Source: Pigoraptor vietnamica (Eukaryota; Opisthokonta; Filasterea). From it: 16,909 bases of DNA. Shown piece by piece: positions 7,464 to 16,860 of the stretch (positions are counted from its first letter, which is position 1; every line of letters begins with the position of its first letter). Location: NCBI GenBank assembly GCA_943704525.1, contig CALSCQ010002869.1, positions 1 through 16,909 on the forward strand, read 5' to 3'. Made by a program: the position numbers and the translations under genes. A model generated the notes under the pieces. It had not been told where the DNA came from. It saw nothing but the letters and a program-made list of their open reading frames with translations, and did not search any database.

Positions 7464-9134
7464 CTACTTTGGCGCAAGCGCGGCTGCGGCAAATCGCGGC
7501 AACGCAAACGCGGCGCGATGCACGTCGGCGCTGTAGTACCTAAGACCGAGCGCGTCGCACTCGGCGTCTGTCCACGTGCGCACGGGGCACTCGAAACGCA
7601 CGTCGGGGTCGGTGGACGCGAGCACAAACCCAATGCCGCCGCAGGGATAGGTCGGCACTGCGGCCTGCGCGTACGCCACTGAGGGGAAGATCTCACGGCA
7701 ACACGAAAGGACGCTTGCGACGAGATCGAGATGGAGCCAAACGGACTCGCCTAGTGACAAGCAAAATGGCAGACGCATGTAAGTGTGTGCAAGCCAAGCA
7801 CACAGCTTTCCCACACCGGCGCATGGCACACACGCAGAAGAAGAAAGAACTGCGCCATACCTTGAGAGCACATGACACCCTCCGGTCGCAGTGCGTGGCG
7901 CACGGACTCGTAGTACTTGCGCCCAAAGAGGTCGCTTGCCGGCCCTGCGCGTGGCCAATAACACCGGCATGTAACAGTCCATATACGACAGGGAGGACAG
8001 GACGTATTTAGCGCACAGACACAGGGCAGCGGACACTTGCCAACAGACAACACCAGGCGCACACACACAGTCGCAGACACTCACAACGCACGCTATGACA
8101 GCGCAGTAGGGACACTCAGGACACACACACGCCATGATGGCGCACCCGCGCCAGTTGACACTCGCGCCAAATGTGTGAGTCACGCAATTCACAAGCATGG
8201 CAGGCGCATGCACACGCACCGACGGGGTCGGACGAGTCTGTGATGATGATGTCATACTGCGCCTCGGCGGCAGCGACAAACGCACACCCGTCGCCCACGT
8301 GCACGCGCACGCGAGGGTCCGACAGTCCGCACGAAACAGCCGGGAAAAACCGCCGCGCGGCATCAATGACACACTGCGCAACGGCGCAGTCAGCGCACGC
8401 GCACGCCAATTCAGCGGCAGCGCAAGGCGCACCTTGTCAATTTCGCACAGCGTCACACTTTCCACCGCCGCGTGCTTGAGGACCTCCCGCACGATGCCGC
8501 CATCCCCACCGCCGACCACGAGGACCTGCAGCATGATAGTGTCACCATCAGCTCAACAGTGGAGCTGCGGCATGGCGCAAGTCCACTCGCCACATTGCCA
8601 GAAGCACAAAAGACACGCACATTCTTCGGCGCCGGATGTGCGTTGAGCGTTGTGTGCGCAAGGGCCTCGTGGTACGTGAACTCGTCGCGGTCGGTGCATT
8701 GTATGACGCCATCGATCACAAGCACAGTCCCGTACGCAGCACTGCGGCAGTCTAGGGTCACACTCGGCCCTCTCACTCGCACTCCCCGACAAGCACACAC
8801 GTGCTATAGCGCGCCGTTCACTAATATACGCCGTGCTGTCACGTGCACGACGCTGGAACAGCGCGCCTGTCCCGCACATCCCCTCATTCCTTGCTGCTTT
8901 TCACGTCCCCATGTGTTGCGTCATGGGCTGTTTGCAGTTGCGTGTGGCTGTTTGCAGTTGCGTGTGGCTGTTTGCAGTCGCTGTTTACAAGTTGACCCAC
9001 CTGCGCAACACATGGATGTCCTGAAATTCGGACCGCTGTGTGTGGAGCACCTCGTCCACGGCAAGCGAGAGCGCCTGCCCCGGCCACTGCCCGTTCACCT
9101 CCGAAAACCACCCTCCGCCCCGCAGCGCGTCCAT
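7464..9134 (-). CDS. SRM: Spermidine synthase
   Basis: Minus-strand exons 9134-9001, 8741-8621, 8525-8433, 8373-8220, 7944-7861 and 7750-7464 (intron phases 2, 0, 0, 1, 1) join into 290 aa, against about 302 in human. The ATG at 9134 leads directly into GWFSEVNGQWPGQALSL, the family N-terminus. Motifs in order: SEFQDIHVLRS, YGTVLVIDGVIQCTDRDEF (48-66), the nucleotide-binding GGGDGG (90-95), CEID, HVGDG, ITDSSDP with catalytic Asp162, PTYPCGGIGF and YYSADVHRAAFALP. The enzyme transfers the aminopropyl group of decarboxylated S-adenosylmethionine to putrescine to give spermidine, in the cytosol; spermidine is also the precursor of hypusine in eIF5A. Length and active-site segments fit spermidine rather than spermine synthase, which carries a long N-terminal extension. 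Introns are 59-275 nt; the last uses a tag acceptor. All key residues are intact. Confidence 0.95.
8926..8985 (-). repeat. 20-nt tandem repeat in spermidine synthase intron 1
   Basis: The 20-mer GGCTGTTTGCAGTTGCGTGT occurs at 8926-8945 and 8946-8965 without a mismatch, and a third, partly degenerate copy follows at 8966-8985. It lies wholly inside the first intron (8742-9000), just downstream of its donor on the coding strand, where it reads CA-rich. Confidence 0.9.
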
Positions 9135-9667
9135 TTGCACGGGAGCAACGCACTCCGCCACAAGGGCCTCCCGTCAGTCTTGAACGGCCTTGAAGTGTTA
9201 CACGTGGCGTTACGCGTGGTAACGTGGGGTTGTATCACGTGCTATCACGTGCTCTTTGTTTTGCGGCCAACCCGCCCTGAATTGGACTATTGGTGAATTT
9301 CGCACAATTTTCGCCCACAGCCAATGTGCCATGCGCGGGTGAGCCCCAGCGCAGCACAGCACCCACACACACACACGCACACACACGCATAGCACGCACT
9401 AAAGAACAGGGGCGATGACGTCCCCTCACCAGCCAAGGGCCCTTATACTGCACGCAGCCGTGTCTTCCAGGCGCGCTTTTCATCTGTCCCGCTGTCTCTC
9501 TTGCTCTCGTGGGCTCATGCGGCGCTGATCGGCTGACGTGACGTGGCCGCGCGGAGAGAGCTCGCACCCGAAATCGCGCCGTCCGATGGCTACGCGCCCC
9601 TGAGCTGCGAGCGCCGTGCGCGGGCACGTGCCGCCCGTAACCTCCCGCTGCGCGCGGGTGTGCAGTC
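9135..9667. promoter_or_regulatory. Divergent promoter region between spermidine synthase and the PTB-TBC gene
   Basis: The two start codons are 533 nt apart and face away from each other. Perfect CACGTG boxes lie at 9201-9206, 9236-9241 and 9246-9251 (the last two form a tandem ATCACGTGCT decamer), with another near 9625. All of the first three lie 67-117 nt before the spermidine synthase ATG. Between them are the related TTACGCGTGG and AACGTGGG. Inverted CCAAT boxes occur at 9281-9285 and 9289-9293 and a direct one at 9321-9325. A short CA tract sits at about 9360-9388, and TGACGTGACGTGG at 9534-9546 is CRE-like. No clear TATA box is visible. Assignment of elements to either gene is inferred from distance. 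Confidence 0.6.
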
Positions 9668-12600
9668 ATGTTCGCGCCGTTTTCCAAGTTCTTTGACGGC
9701 GCGCCTTCAGACGCGGCGCAGTCCAAGCCCCGTGCCGTGAGCGTGCACAGCGACGGCAGCGCAGCGAGCGTGGACGACGACCCGGCCATGACTCCTGCCT
9801 CGGGTGACTCCACGGCGGGCGGGCGCCGGTGGTTCAGCTTTGGTCGCGACGACGCGGGCGCGGCGCAGGCGGCGGCCATCGCGCAGCACCGCTCCGAGTC
9901 GGCGCCGATTGGGCTATTGGTCGACATTGAGGGGTCCTCGCATGCCCCGGACCCGCAGCCGACGAGCCGATCCGCGCCCGAGCGCGATGCGGCGCCCATG
10001 CCCGTGCCCGTGCGCGCGCTTCCGCCGCCGTCGGTGGCGCTGATGGACGAAGATCCCGGGGACGAGTTTGAGCGCTTCCCCGTGCACTATCTCGGGTGGC
10101 TGGAGGTCGGCAAGGCCAAGGGGCAGCTGTCGCCGGCGTCGGCCATGCTGCGCCTCAGCCAGGCCGAGGGGTCCGGCACCCGCGCCATTCTCATGGTGTC
10201 GACGTGGGGCGTCCGCGTGCTTGACGACGCCACGCGCGAAGTGGTGCTTGAGCGGCCCATCCAGAAGATTGCGAGCTGCCTGTCGTCGGACAACAAGGAG
10301 GTGATTGCGATTGTCGCCACGAACGAGGCGGAGGGAGTCAAGTCGGCGTGCTTTGTGTTTCGCGCGGGCAAGCACACGCACCGCATCACAGAGGCCACCG
10401 GGCGCGCGTTCACCACGGCTTACGAGAAGAAGGTGGCATCGTCGGGCGGCGTCACGCCGGAAAGCATCCGCCGCACGCGTGCCGTGTCCGCTCCCGCGCC
10501 GTCTGGGCTCGTCGGCGACCGCGCCCGCCAGGCCTCCGCCCCGCCCTCTCTGGGCACCCCCACGAGCGAGTACGAGTGTTGTGGGGGGCGGCCGGACTGC
10601 CCCGCCGTGGAGCTCAAGGCGCTGCGGGCGGAGCTACAGGCGCTGGGACCCGAGGGCGCGCGGCGGGCGCTGACCGAGCTTATTGAGACGCGCATGTCGA
10701 TTGCGGAGCGCGATGGGCTCTTCCGGGCGGCGAAGCGGTCGAGCGCGCACTTTGACGCCGTGCCGTCGGCGGAGGAGGAGTTCAAGTCGATGCTCGCGCT
10801 GGTGGAGGGCGTCTTTGAGCGCCGGTTTGTGGCTCACCGGCAGCAGATGCAGGCGCAGCAGCCGCTCGTCGCCATCGGAGAGAATGAGGTGGGCGGTTGC
10901 GTGCGTGTGTCAACTGTAACTGTGCGTGCGTGTGCGGGTGTTTGCGTTGCGTGTGCGTGTGGGTGTGCGAGTGCGAATGTGTATGTTGAGTGTGGGTGTG
11001 GGGTATGCGTATGAATTGCCGTCGCTGAGTGCGCTGCATCGCAGGAGGAGGACAAGGGCTCCAAAATTGCAAGCAGCATTTCGTCCATCAAGCGGTCGAT
11101 GGCGACGTCCATTGAAAGCCTCATGGGCAAAGTGGTGGGTGCCCGCGGACCCTGCGTGTCGGGCCGTGCGTATTGTGCGTGTGCCTGCGTGTCTGGACAC
11201 GAGTGTTCCTGCGATTCCAGCGCTTGCTCGTGCCCCGTGCTCATGTAACATTCTTTGCCCTGCATGCTCATTGGTCGCACCATGCAGGAACGCGCGCGCA
11301 ACCAGCGCCTCAGCTTCATCCGCACCGAGGACGACGGCCCGTTCTTCTCGCAGACGCCGCCGCGCGAGGGAGACGCCGACTCGCTGGCACCCGACGCGCG
11401 CGACATTGGCCGCGCGTCGCCCGCGCCCGCTCCCACGCCCCGCGACTCTGTCACGAGCATCGGCTCCACGTCGTCGTCGAAGGGCGACGGCGCGCGTCGG
11501 AGTTGGCGGAGGGCGATATTCAAGAGTGTGCTGCTTAATCAGGTTGAGCGAGAGGTGGAAGAGGCGCGGTCGCACGCGGACGAAGGCGTGCTCTCCACGC
11601 CGCAGTCGCCGCTGCCGCACGACGATGCCACGGGTGCGTCGGAGGGCACGGCCCCGCTCACCGGTGGCACGGGCAGCGGCCTCGACGAGTTTGATCCGCT
11701 GTCGCGCTCGCTGACGTCGTCGTCGCTGGATGCGTCGTCGCACCTCTCGGTGGCGGACGGCGGGAAGCCGCGCAAGTCGAGCGAGGAGCTGATGCTGCTG
11801 TGGCGTCGCGCGGCGTCGCTCACAGCGGAGGAGGGCGGCGCGAACGCGGTGGACCCCGAGGAGGCGCGGCTGGAGGAGGTGTGGAAGAAACGCCTGGGCG
11901 AGAACGACGAGGCGCAGCTCGCGGCGGTGATTGTGTCGATGGGCATCGGAGATCACGTGAAGGGCGCGTCCGGCGCAAGCGACACGGCGTCCGTGAGCAG
12001 CCTTCCGGGCGCGGCCAACGGCGCGGATGGCAGCACACCCGACACTGCGCCACACGGGCACCACGGGCACCACGGGCACGCGGCGCACCACGGGGGCAGC
12101 AAGAAGCACAAGCAGCGGCGGCGGCTGACGGGCGACGACCTCGCGCGCCTAATGTGCGAGGGGGTCCCCCGGAAGTACCGCGCGCGCGCGTGGCGTCTGA
12201 TTGTGGCGTGCCGCAACCCGAGCGGGAAGCTGTCGCTGCCAGACATTGACTACGCGTCGCTCCTCGCCGAGACGTCGCCGCACGAGGCGCAGATTCGCCA
12301 GGACATTGGGCGTACGTTCCCCGACCACCACCTGTTTTCGGAGCGCGAGGGCACGGGACAAATGGCCCTCTTTCACATTATGAAGGTGCGCGTTGCGATG
12401 GTGTGCTTGGCGTTGTCCCTGGGTGCTTGGGTGCTTGCAGTGCAGTCGTCCGTTGTATTGTGGCTGATTCTCTGACAATGTGCGTGCAGGCGTATTCCGT
12501 GCTCGACCCCGAAGTCGGCTACTGCCAGGGCCTCACGTTCGTGGGCGGCATTCTTCTCATGCATGTGTCGGAGGTGCGTCGTCGCTGTGCACGTGGGACT

Positions 12601-13674
12601 CTCATGCGGCCCTGTGCTCACAGCCGCCTGCTCTGATGACGTCATGCGAGGCTTTTTGTGTGGCGTGCTTTGGCTCACACCGTCGGTCACGTGGCGCAGG
12701 AGGACGCCTTCTGGGTGCTTGTGCATCTCATGCAGCACCTCGGCCTCCGCGACCTCTACAAGCCCGACATGGAGGCGCTGCAGGTCAACCTCTACCAATT
12801 TTCGCGCCTCGTGTACGACCACTGCCCCGCCCTCCACCGGCATCTCGAGCGCTTTGACGTCAAGCCGTTCCTGTACGCGGCCGCGTGGTTCCTCACGCTC
12901 TTTGCGTCCCAGGTGTGTGTCCGTGTTGTTTCATTGTTTTGGAAATCTGACTATGTGCGTTCGCGTTGGCCTTTGCACTCACATCCCCCCTCTCTCACGC
13001 AGTTTCCGCTGGCGTTTGCGTTCCGCGTGCTCGACGTGCTGCTCGCGCACGGCCGCATCGTGATATTCAAGATTGGCATCACGCTCCTGCGCGACAGCGA
13101 GCAGCGCCTCATGCGCCGCGAGGGCCTTGAGGAGATTGTGTCCTTCCTCAAGACGGAGCTGCCCCTCCGCCCGGTGTCCGAGCTTGTCGGGATTGTCTGG
13201 ACAGCGCTCCAGGCGCAGGCCGTCACTGCCGACCGCCTCGCCGCGTTCGAGAACGAGTACCACATCATGCGCGAGTCGATGGAGAGCGGCGAGGAGGTCT
13301 CTGCGGCCATGCGCGCGGCGGCGCAGCAGTGGGCGGCGGAGAAGCAGGAGCTCGAGTCACGGTTGGCCGCTGCCGACCGGCGCAACCAGCAACTGCGCGC
13401 CCGCAACGCAAACCTCGAGAGCGAGGTGCTGCAAATACGCGACACGATCATCGCGGACTACCAGCGGCTGCTCGAGCGCATGCGCGTGGAGAAGGACGCG
13501 ATGGAGGACGCCGCCGCGAAGGCCACGGACGCCCAGCGCCGCGCGGAGGCACGTGCACTCGAGCTCGAGGCGCAGCTGGTCGCCGCACGCGCGCGCATCG
13601 CCGAGAGTGAGAACGAGAAGAACGCGCTCGCCACGAAGGTGCGCGCCCTCTCTCGCACGGCGTCGCTCACATAG
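9668..13674 (+). CDS. PTB-TBC Rab GTPase-activating protein, TBC1D1/TBC1D4-like
   Basis: Exons 9668-10888, 11045-11134, 11288-12385, 12490-12573, 12700-12912 and 13003-13674, all phase 0, give 1125 aa. (A donor at 11132 instead of 11135 would drop one Val.) A disordered N-terminus is followed by a PTB domain (about 135-255, starting [12 protein letters not shown]), a Ser/Ala/Pro linker, [12 protein letters not shown] resembling the pre-TBC segment of TBC1D1/4, a His/Gly stretch (about 697-715), and a TBC domain (about 717-965). The TBC catalytic pair is present: arginine finger in IRQDIGR (Arg779) and glutamine finger in GYCQG (Gln816). [20 protein letters not shown] and the following helix match TBC1D1/4 closely. 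Residues about 975-1115 are a coiled coil. Animal relatives inactivate Rab8/10/14 on GLUT4 vesicles and are switched off by Akt and 14-3-3. Here only one PTB is found, versus two in vertebrates. RAVSAP (271-276), RQASAP (287-292) and RSESAP (75-80) resemble 14-3-3 sites. The Rab substrate is unknown. Confidence 0.92.
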
Positions 13675-14059
13675 GCGTCGGCGCGGCCGTTACCCGTGCG
13701 CGTTGTCGTGGTCTAATATGGGTCGTGTGTAGTGCGCGTGTGCTTTCGTAGCAGCGGCTGTGCGTGCGTGCGTGCGTGCATGCGTGCGCGTGCGTGGCGT
13801 CGTCTGTTGCGTTTCGCTGCATGTCGAGTGCTGTGGGCTGTTGTGGCGCGGAATGGCCTTTGGTCGCGCAATACAACTGACGTCACTCTCCCGGTGCGCA
13901 AACTGGCTCGTGTGCCGCATGCTGTGTCTGCCAGGGGCATTCCTGCCCAGCGCACATCCGCAGCTGCTTCGAGTCCACATACATTCACACTGCGCAATTG
14001 GCACGCACACGCGCGCTCGGACACGTGCCATTGTCGTCCGTCGCACTCTTGTCGCGCGC
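13675..14059. other. Convergent intergenic spacer with TGCG repeats
   Basis: This separates the 3' ends of the PTB-TBC and DUF1857-like genes. A TGCG tetranucleotide repeat occupies about 13759-13796. A perfect TGACGTCA octamer lies at 13878-13885, but between two converging 3' ends it is unlikely to be a promoter element. No gene or canonical polyadenylation hexamer is seen. Confidence 0.6.
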
Positions 14060-14509
14060 TCATTCGTGTGCCTCGGCAATCGCCTTCGCCTTCTGCACTG
14101 CCGCGGCCATCGACGTCGGACGCAGCGCGGCGGCCTTCGCGCGGCCCTCCTCGCTCTCGTCGCGCGCTGTCCATGAGAGCGTGTACGTGAGGGTCGGGGG
14201 CTTCGTGTTGAAGTCGACGACGTTAGTGACCGAGCCCTTGAAAATCGGGTGGTCGACGAGGTCAAAGTGCACCGTGCGCGTGTTGGCGGCGTCGTCGCGC
14301 GTCGTGTAGATGTCCTCGAGGAGATACTGGCCGTTGGGCAGCTTCATGCGGCGGATGATGTGGCCGTCCGGACGCCGCTCGAGAATGGTGACGTCCGAGA
14401 CGCCGGGGACGTACTTGTCCGGGTGCTCCGTCTTCGCAAGCATGTGCTGCCACAGCTGCTCGCCGTCGCAGTGGACTGTTTCCGTGTGCGAAATGGGCGG
14501 GAAAGACAT
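14060..14509 (-). CDS. DUF1857/SRPBCC-like small protein
   Basis: A single exon of 149 aa. The start at 14509 is chosen because MSFPPISHTETVHCDGEQLW begins the recognisable fold. The frame stays open upstream to about 14761, with another ATG at 14650, but that extension is Pro-rich and unlike the family. The pattern (a helix after a short strand, KYVPGVSDVTILER, HIIRRMKLPNGQYLLEDIY, VHFDLVDHPIFKGSVTNVVD, LTYTLSW, and a C-terminal helix rich in Ala/Lys) resembles the START/Bet v1-like DUF1857 family found in fungi and bacteria, which includes AtaL-type proteins of fungal gene clusters. Such folds bind small hydrophobic ligands or act as cyclases, but no function can be assigned. There is no signal peptide or membrane segment, so a soluble cytosolic protein is expected. 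It is the only intronless gene in the window. Confidence is good for the gene and moderate for the family. Confidence 0.75.
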   Translation of the reverse strand: MSFPPISHTETVHCDGEQLWQHMLAKTEHPDKYVPGVSDVTILERRPDGHIIRRMKLPNGQYLLEDIYTTRDDAANTRTVHFDLVDHPIFKGSVTNVVDFNTKPPTLTYTLSWTARDESEEGRAKAAALRPTSMAAAVQKAKAIAEAHE

Positions 14510-14767
14510 GGCTGCTGGGGGCGCGCGGCGAGGGAGATGGAGGAGGGGAGGCGGTGGGACGAGCTTGATTTGATGAAAGGTGTTCTTATGCCCCGTGTCA
14601 CCGGCGTAAACACCCTTGCGCGCCGTGTTGATGGCCAAGTGTCCGGACATCTGCTCTGTGCGTGGGAGCATCGATGTTCGGCGAACGCACCTGTTCGGGC
14701 TCACAGAGGGGAAAAAACGGAACGCAGAGGCTGGATTTAATGCACGCGCGGCGTGGCGCACTCTCGG
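14510..14767 (-). other. Spacer between the DUF1857-like and OSBP genes
   Basis: This 258-nt gap separates two genes on the same strand, so it holds the 3' UTR of the OSBP gene and the promoter of the DUF1857-like gene. ATTAAA on the minus strand at 14741-14736, 27 nt past the OSBP stop, is a plausible variant polyadenylation signal. A pyrimidine-rich stretch (minus strand, about 14555-14525) lies just before the DUF1857-like ATG. The spacing argues for separate transcripts rather than one. Confidence 0.4.
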
Positions 14768-16819
14768 CTAGAATATGTCGGCCGTGCTCTCAAACACGCC
14801 GCGCTTCTTGGCGTCCCAGTAGCCGCCCTTGTACAGGTACACGAACTCGTCGCCCTCCTTCTTCTTGGCAAACCACCGCGGCGTGTAGTGCTCGCCGGCC
14901 GCCTCGCGGGCCTTGCGCGCGGCACGCTGCTTCTCCTCCAGGCGCGTCTTCTCCTGCATATATCGAACAAGCGTGTCAGTAACCGAGTGAGAGACCGTGT
15001 CCAGGAACGCAGACACGGCGCGCGTGGGCCAAAACCCCCACCCTTGCACCCTCGTCAATCTTGCCCTCCTCCATGAGTCGCTGGTCTGGCCGCAGCCGCG
15101 AGTCCGTGGGGCACACGCCGGGCTGCGAATGGAAACACACAAGGGCAAACGGTGAGTACGCATCCAAGGCAAGTCGCCCACAGGCAGCGACAGCCACACA
15201 GGCACGCCATCGACCATTGAACAATAGGGGGGTGACGTACCTCCGCCTCGTTGAGCTGTGCGGCAAACTCGGTGAACCCGTACTGCTTTGCGGCCTCAGG
15301 CTTGCGCGGCTTGATCTTCCACACGACGACGGGCGCCGGCACGTCCGAATCGCCCACCGGCTGCAGGCACGAGAGTCAGGCACTCAGCCCTCCCACATGA
15401 CAACGCATGCACACAGGGGCTACACAATTCAGCACAACAGCGCCCTTGGATTGCGCACCTTTGCCTCGACGAACGTCTCCCATCCGCCGGTGAGCTCCAG
15501 CACTTCGTTGCCGTCGGCGTCGTTCACGTGACCGGTGATTTCACGGTACGATTTACCGACCTATTTGAACGCAGGCTCAGTGACAATCCGTCTAAAGCAG
15601 CGCCCCAAAGCACACGCGCGCCCACCTTGCTCCAGGGCTGGCAGTGGATGGTGGCGACGTCGCCGGTTGTGTGGTTCGTGACAATAATGTCACCCTCCTG
15701 CATGTGCACGGGTGAATCAGCCAGTGGGCACGACGCATTGAGGGCGATGTCGCCGCTGCACTTACACGCGCAATGCACGCACGATACACACAGACACGCA
15801 CTCGCAAGCACTCACAGACAACAAACACACGAGCGACCATCAAAACCCATGTCGGCAGCCACAAGCAACGATAAAACAACGTCAACACGCCACAGGGCGC
15901 GCTCCCGCACGTGGTCGATCCAGAGCTTTCCGAGGATGATGTTGTGGATGGTCGTGACGGGCTTGCGCCACGAGAAGAGCTCGCCCGTGGCCTTGATGCG
16001 CACGTACTGGCAGCCCTCCGGCATCACCCTGAGGTACTGGCCGCGAAATTTGCTGCAGAGCCGATACTCCTGCCACATCTCCCACGTGCGCGACTCGCAG
16101 TGCGCCGACGTGATCGGAGGGTGGTGGCTCACCTGCACAGCACAGACGCACGCGTGAACTCGCGCGCCACCCATAAATGAAAGGGGCAAACCAGTCAAAG
16201 GACACGAACTGAACCACAGCAACAAAGTGGCAAAGCATTTCACACACGCTCACACGCGCTCACACGCGCGCACGCTCACACACGCGCACGCACACACGCA
16301 CACCTGCTCCGCAATGTACCGCCAGCCCATGTCCTCCCGCACGCACTCGTACGTCTCGCCCAGAAGCGGATTGAAGGGCTTGCCAACGCTGCGACACAAC
16401 CGTAAGTTCCGAACTGCCCTCTGCCAGCATCCGTCTCATGCGCACACACACACCCCCAAACCCCTACACTTCACTCCCAGATTCCACTTGCAACACCAAG
16501 AAATGCCACCGCGCGACGCACCGGCCGTCCGTCGTCGAGTACGATGTGAGCGCAAACGCGGCAATGTAAGCCGCGCGGAGTGCCGACGAGGGCGTGCGCT
16601 CAATGTCCGCGGCGGCGTCCAGACACGCCGAGTACTCGTAGTCCTCGCAGAGGCGCTGGAGGAACGAGATGGGCTCGTTGAACTGGATGGGCATGGCAAT
16701 CTTGGAGAGGTCCTTGCCGATCGAGTTCTTCATCACGGTCCAAAAGCTGAACTGGCCGCGCGTGTCGTCCGAGGGCAGCGCGGTTCTTCGCTGCCGCTTG
16801 CTCGACTGCGCGAGTTGCT
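14768..16819 (-). CDS. OSBP: OSBP1-type oxysterol-binding protein, C-terminal ORD (partial)
   Basis: Eight minus-strand exons are visible: 16819-16522, 16388-16304, 16132-15911, 15697-15626, 15560-15459, 15360-15241, 15122-15042 and 14953-14768, about 388 codons. The 5' part lies beyond the right edge; the first visible exon starts in phase 1. All later joints are phase 0 except 16522/16388 (phase 2). The product is a near-complete OSBP-related domain: [46 protein letters not shown], the fingerprint EQVSHHPP split across the intron at 16133-16303, [47 protein letters not shown] and a C-terminal DIF as in human OSBP. Such proteins exchange sterol for PI4P at ER-Golgi contacts; the two His of the fingerprint and the NPLLGE Lys region that grip PI4P are intact. 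The PH domain and FFAT motif would lie outside the window, so contact-site targeting cannot be judged. Confidence 0.93.
16242..16303 (-). repeat. GTGTGCG-rich tract at the 5' end of an OSBP intron
   Basis: About 60 nt of CA/CACG/CTCACACG units on the plus strand, GTGTGCG-like on the coding strand, beginning immediately at the donor of intron 16303-16133. The donor gtgtgc itself is part of the repeat. Confidence 0.85.
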
Positions 16820-16860
16820 CTGCACAAGGGACGGCCAATCAGCCACCAGAAAGCCCTCAC

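Noticed and set aside
7464-9134. Alternative call as spermine synthase or putrescine N-methyltransferase
   Set aside because: It lacks the long N-terminal domain of spermine synthase, and the GGGDGG and active-site segments follow spermidine synthase.
13878-13885. Perfect TGACGTCA (CRE-like) site; another lies in a PTB-TBC intron near 12636
   Set aside because: Both are away from any start codon, in a 3' spacer and an intron, and are probably chance in GC-rich DNA.
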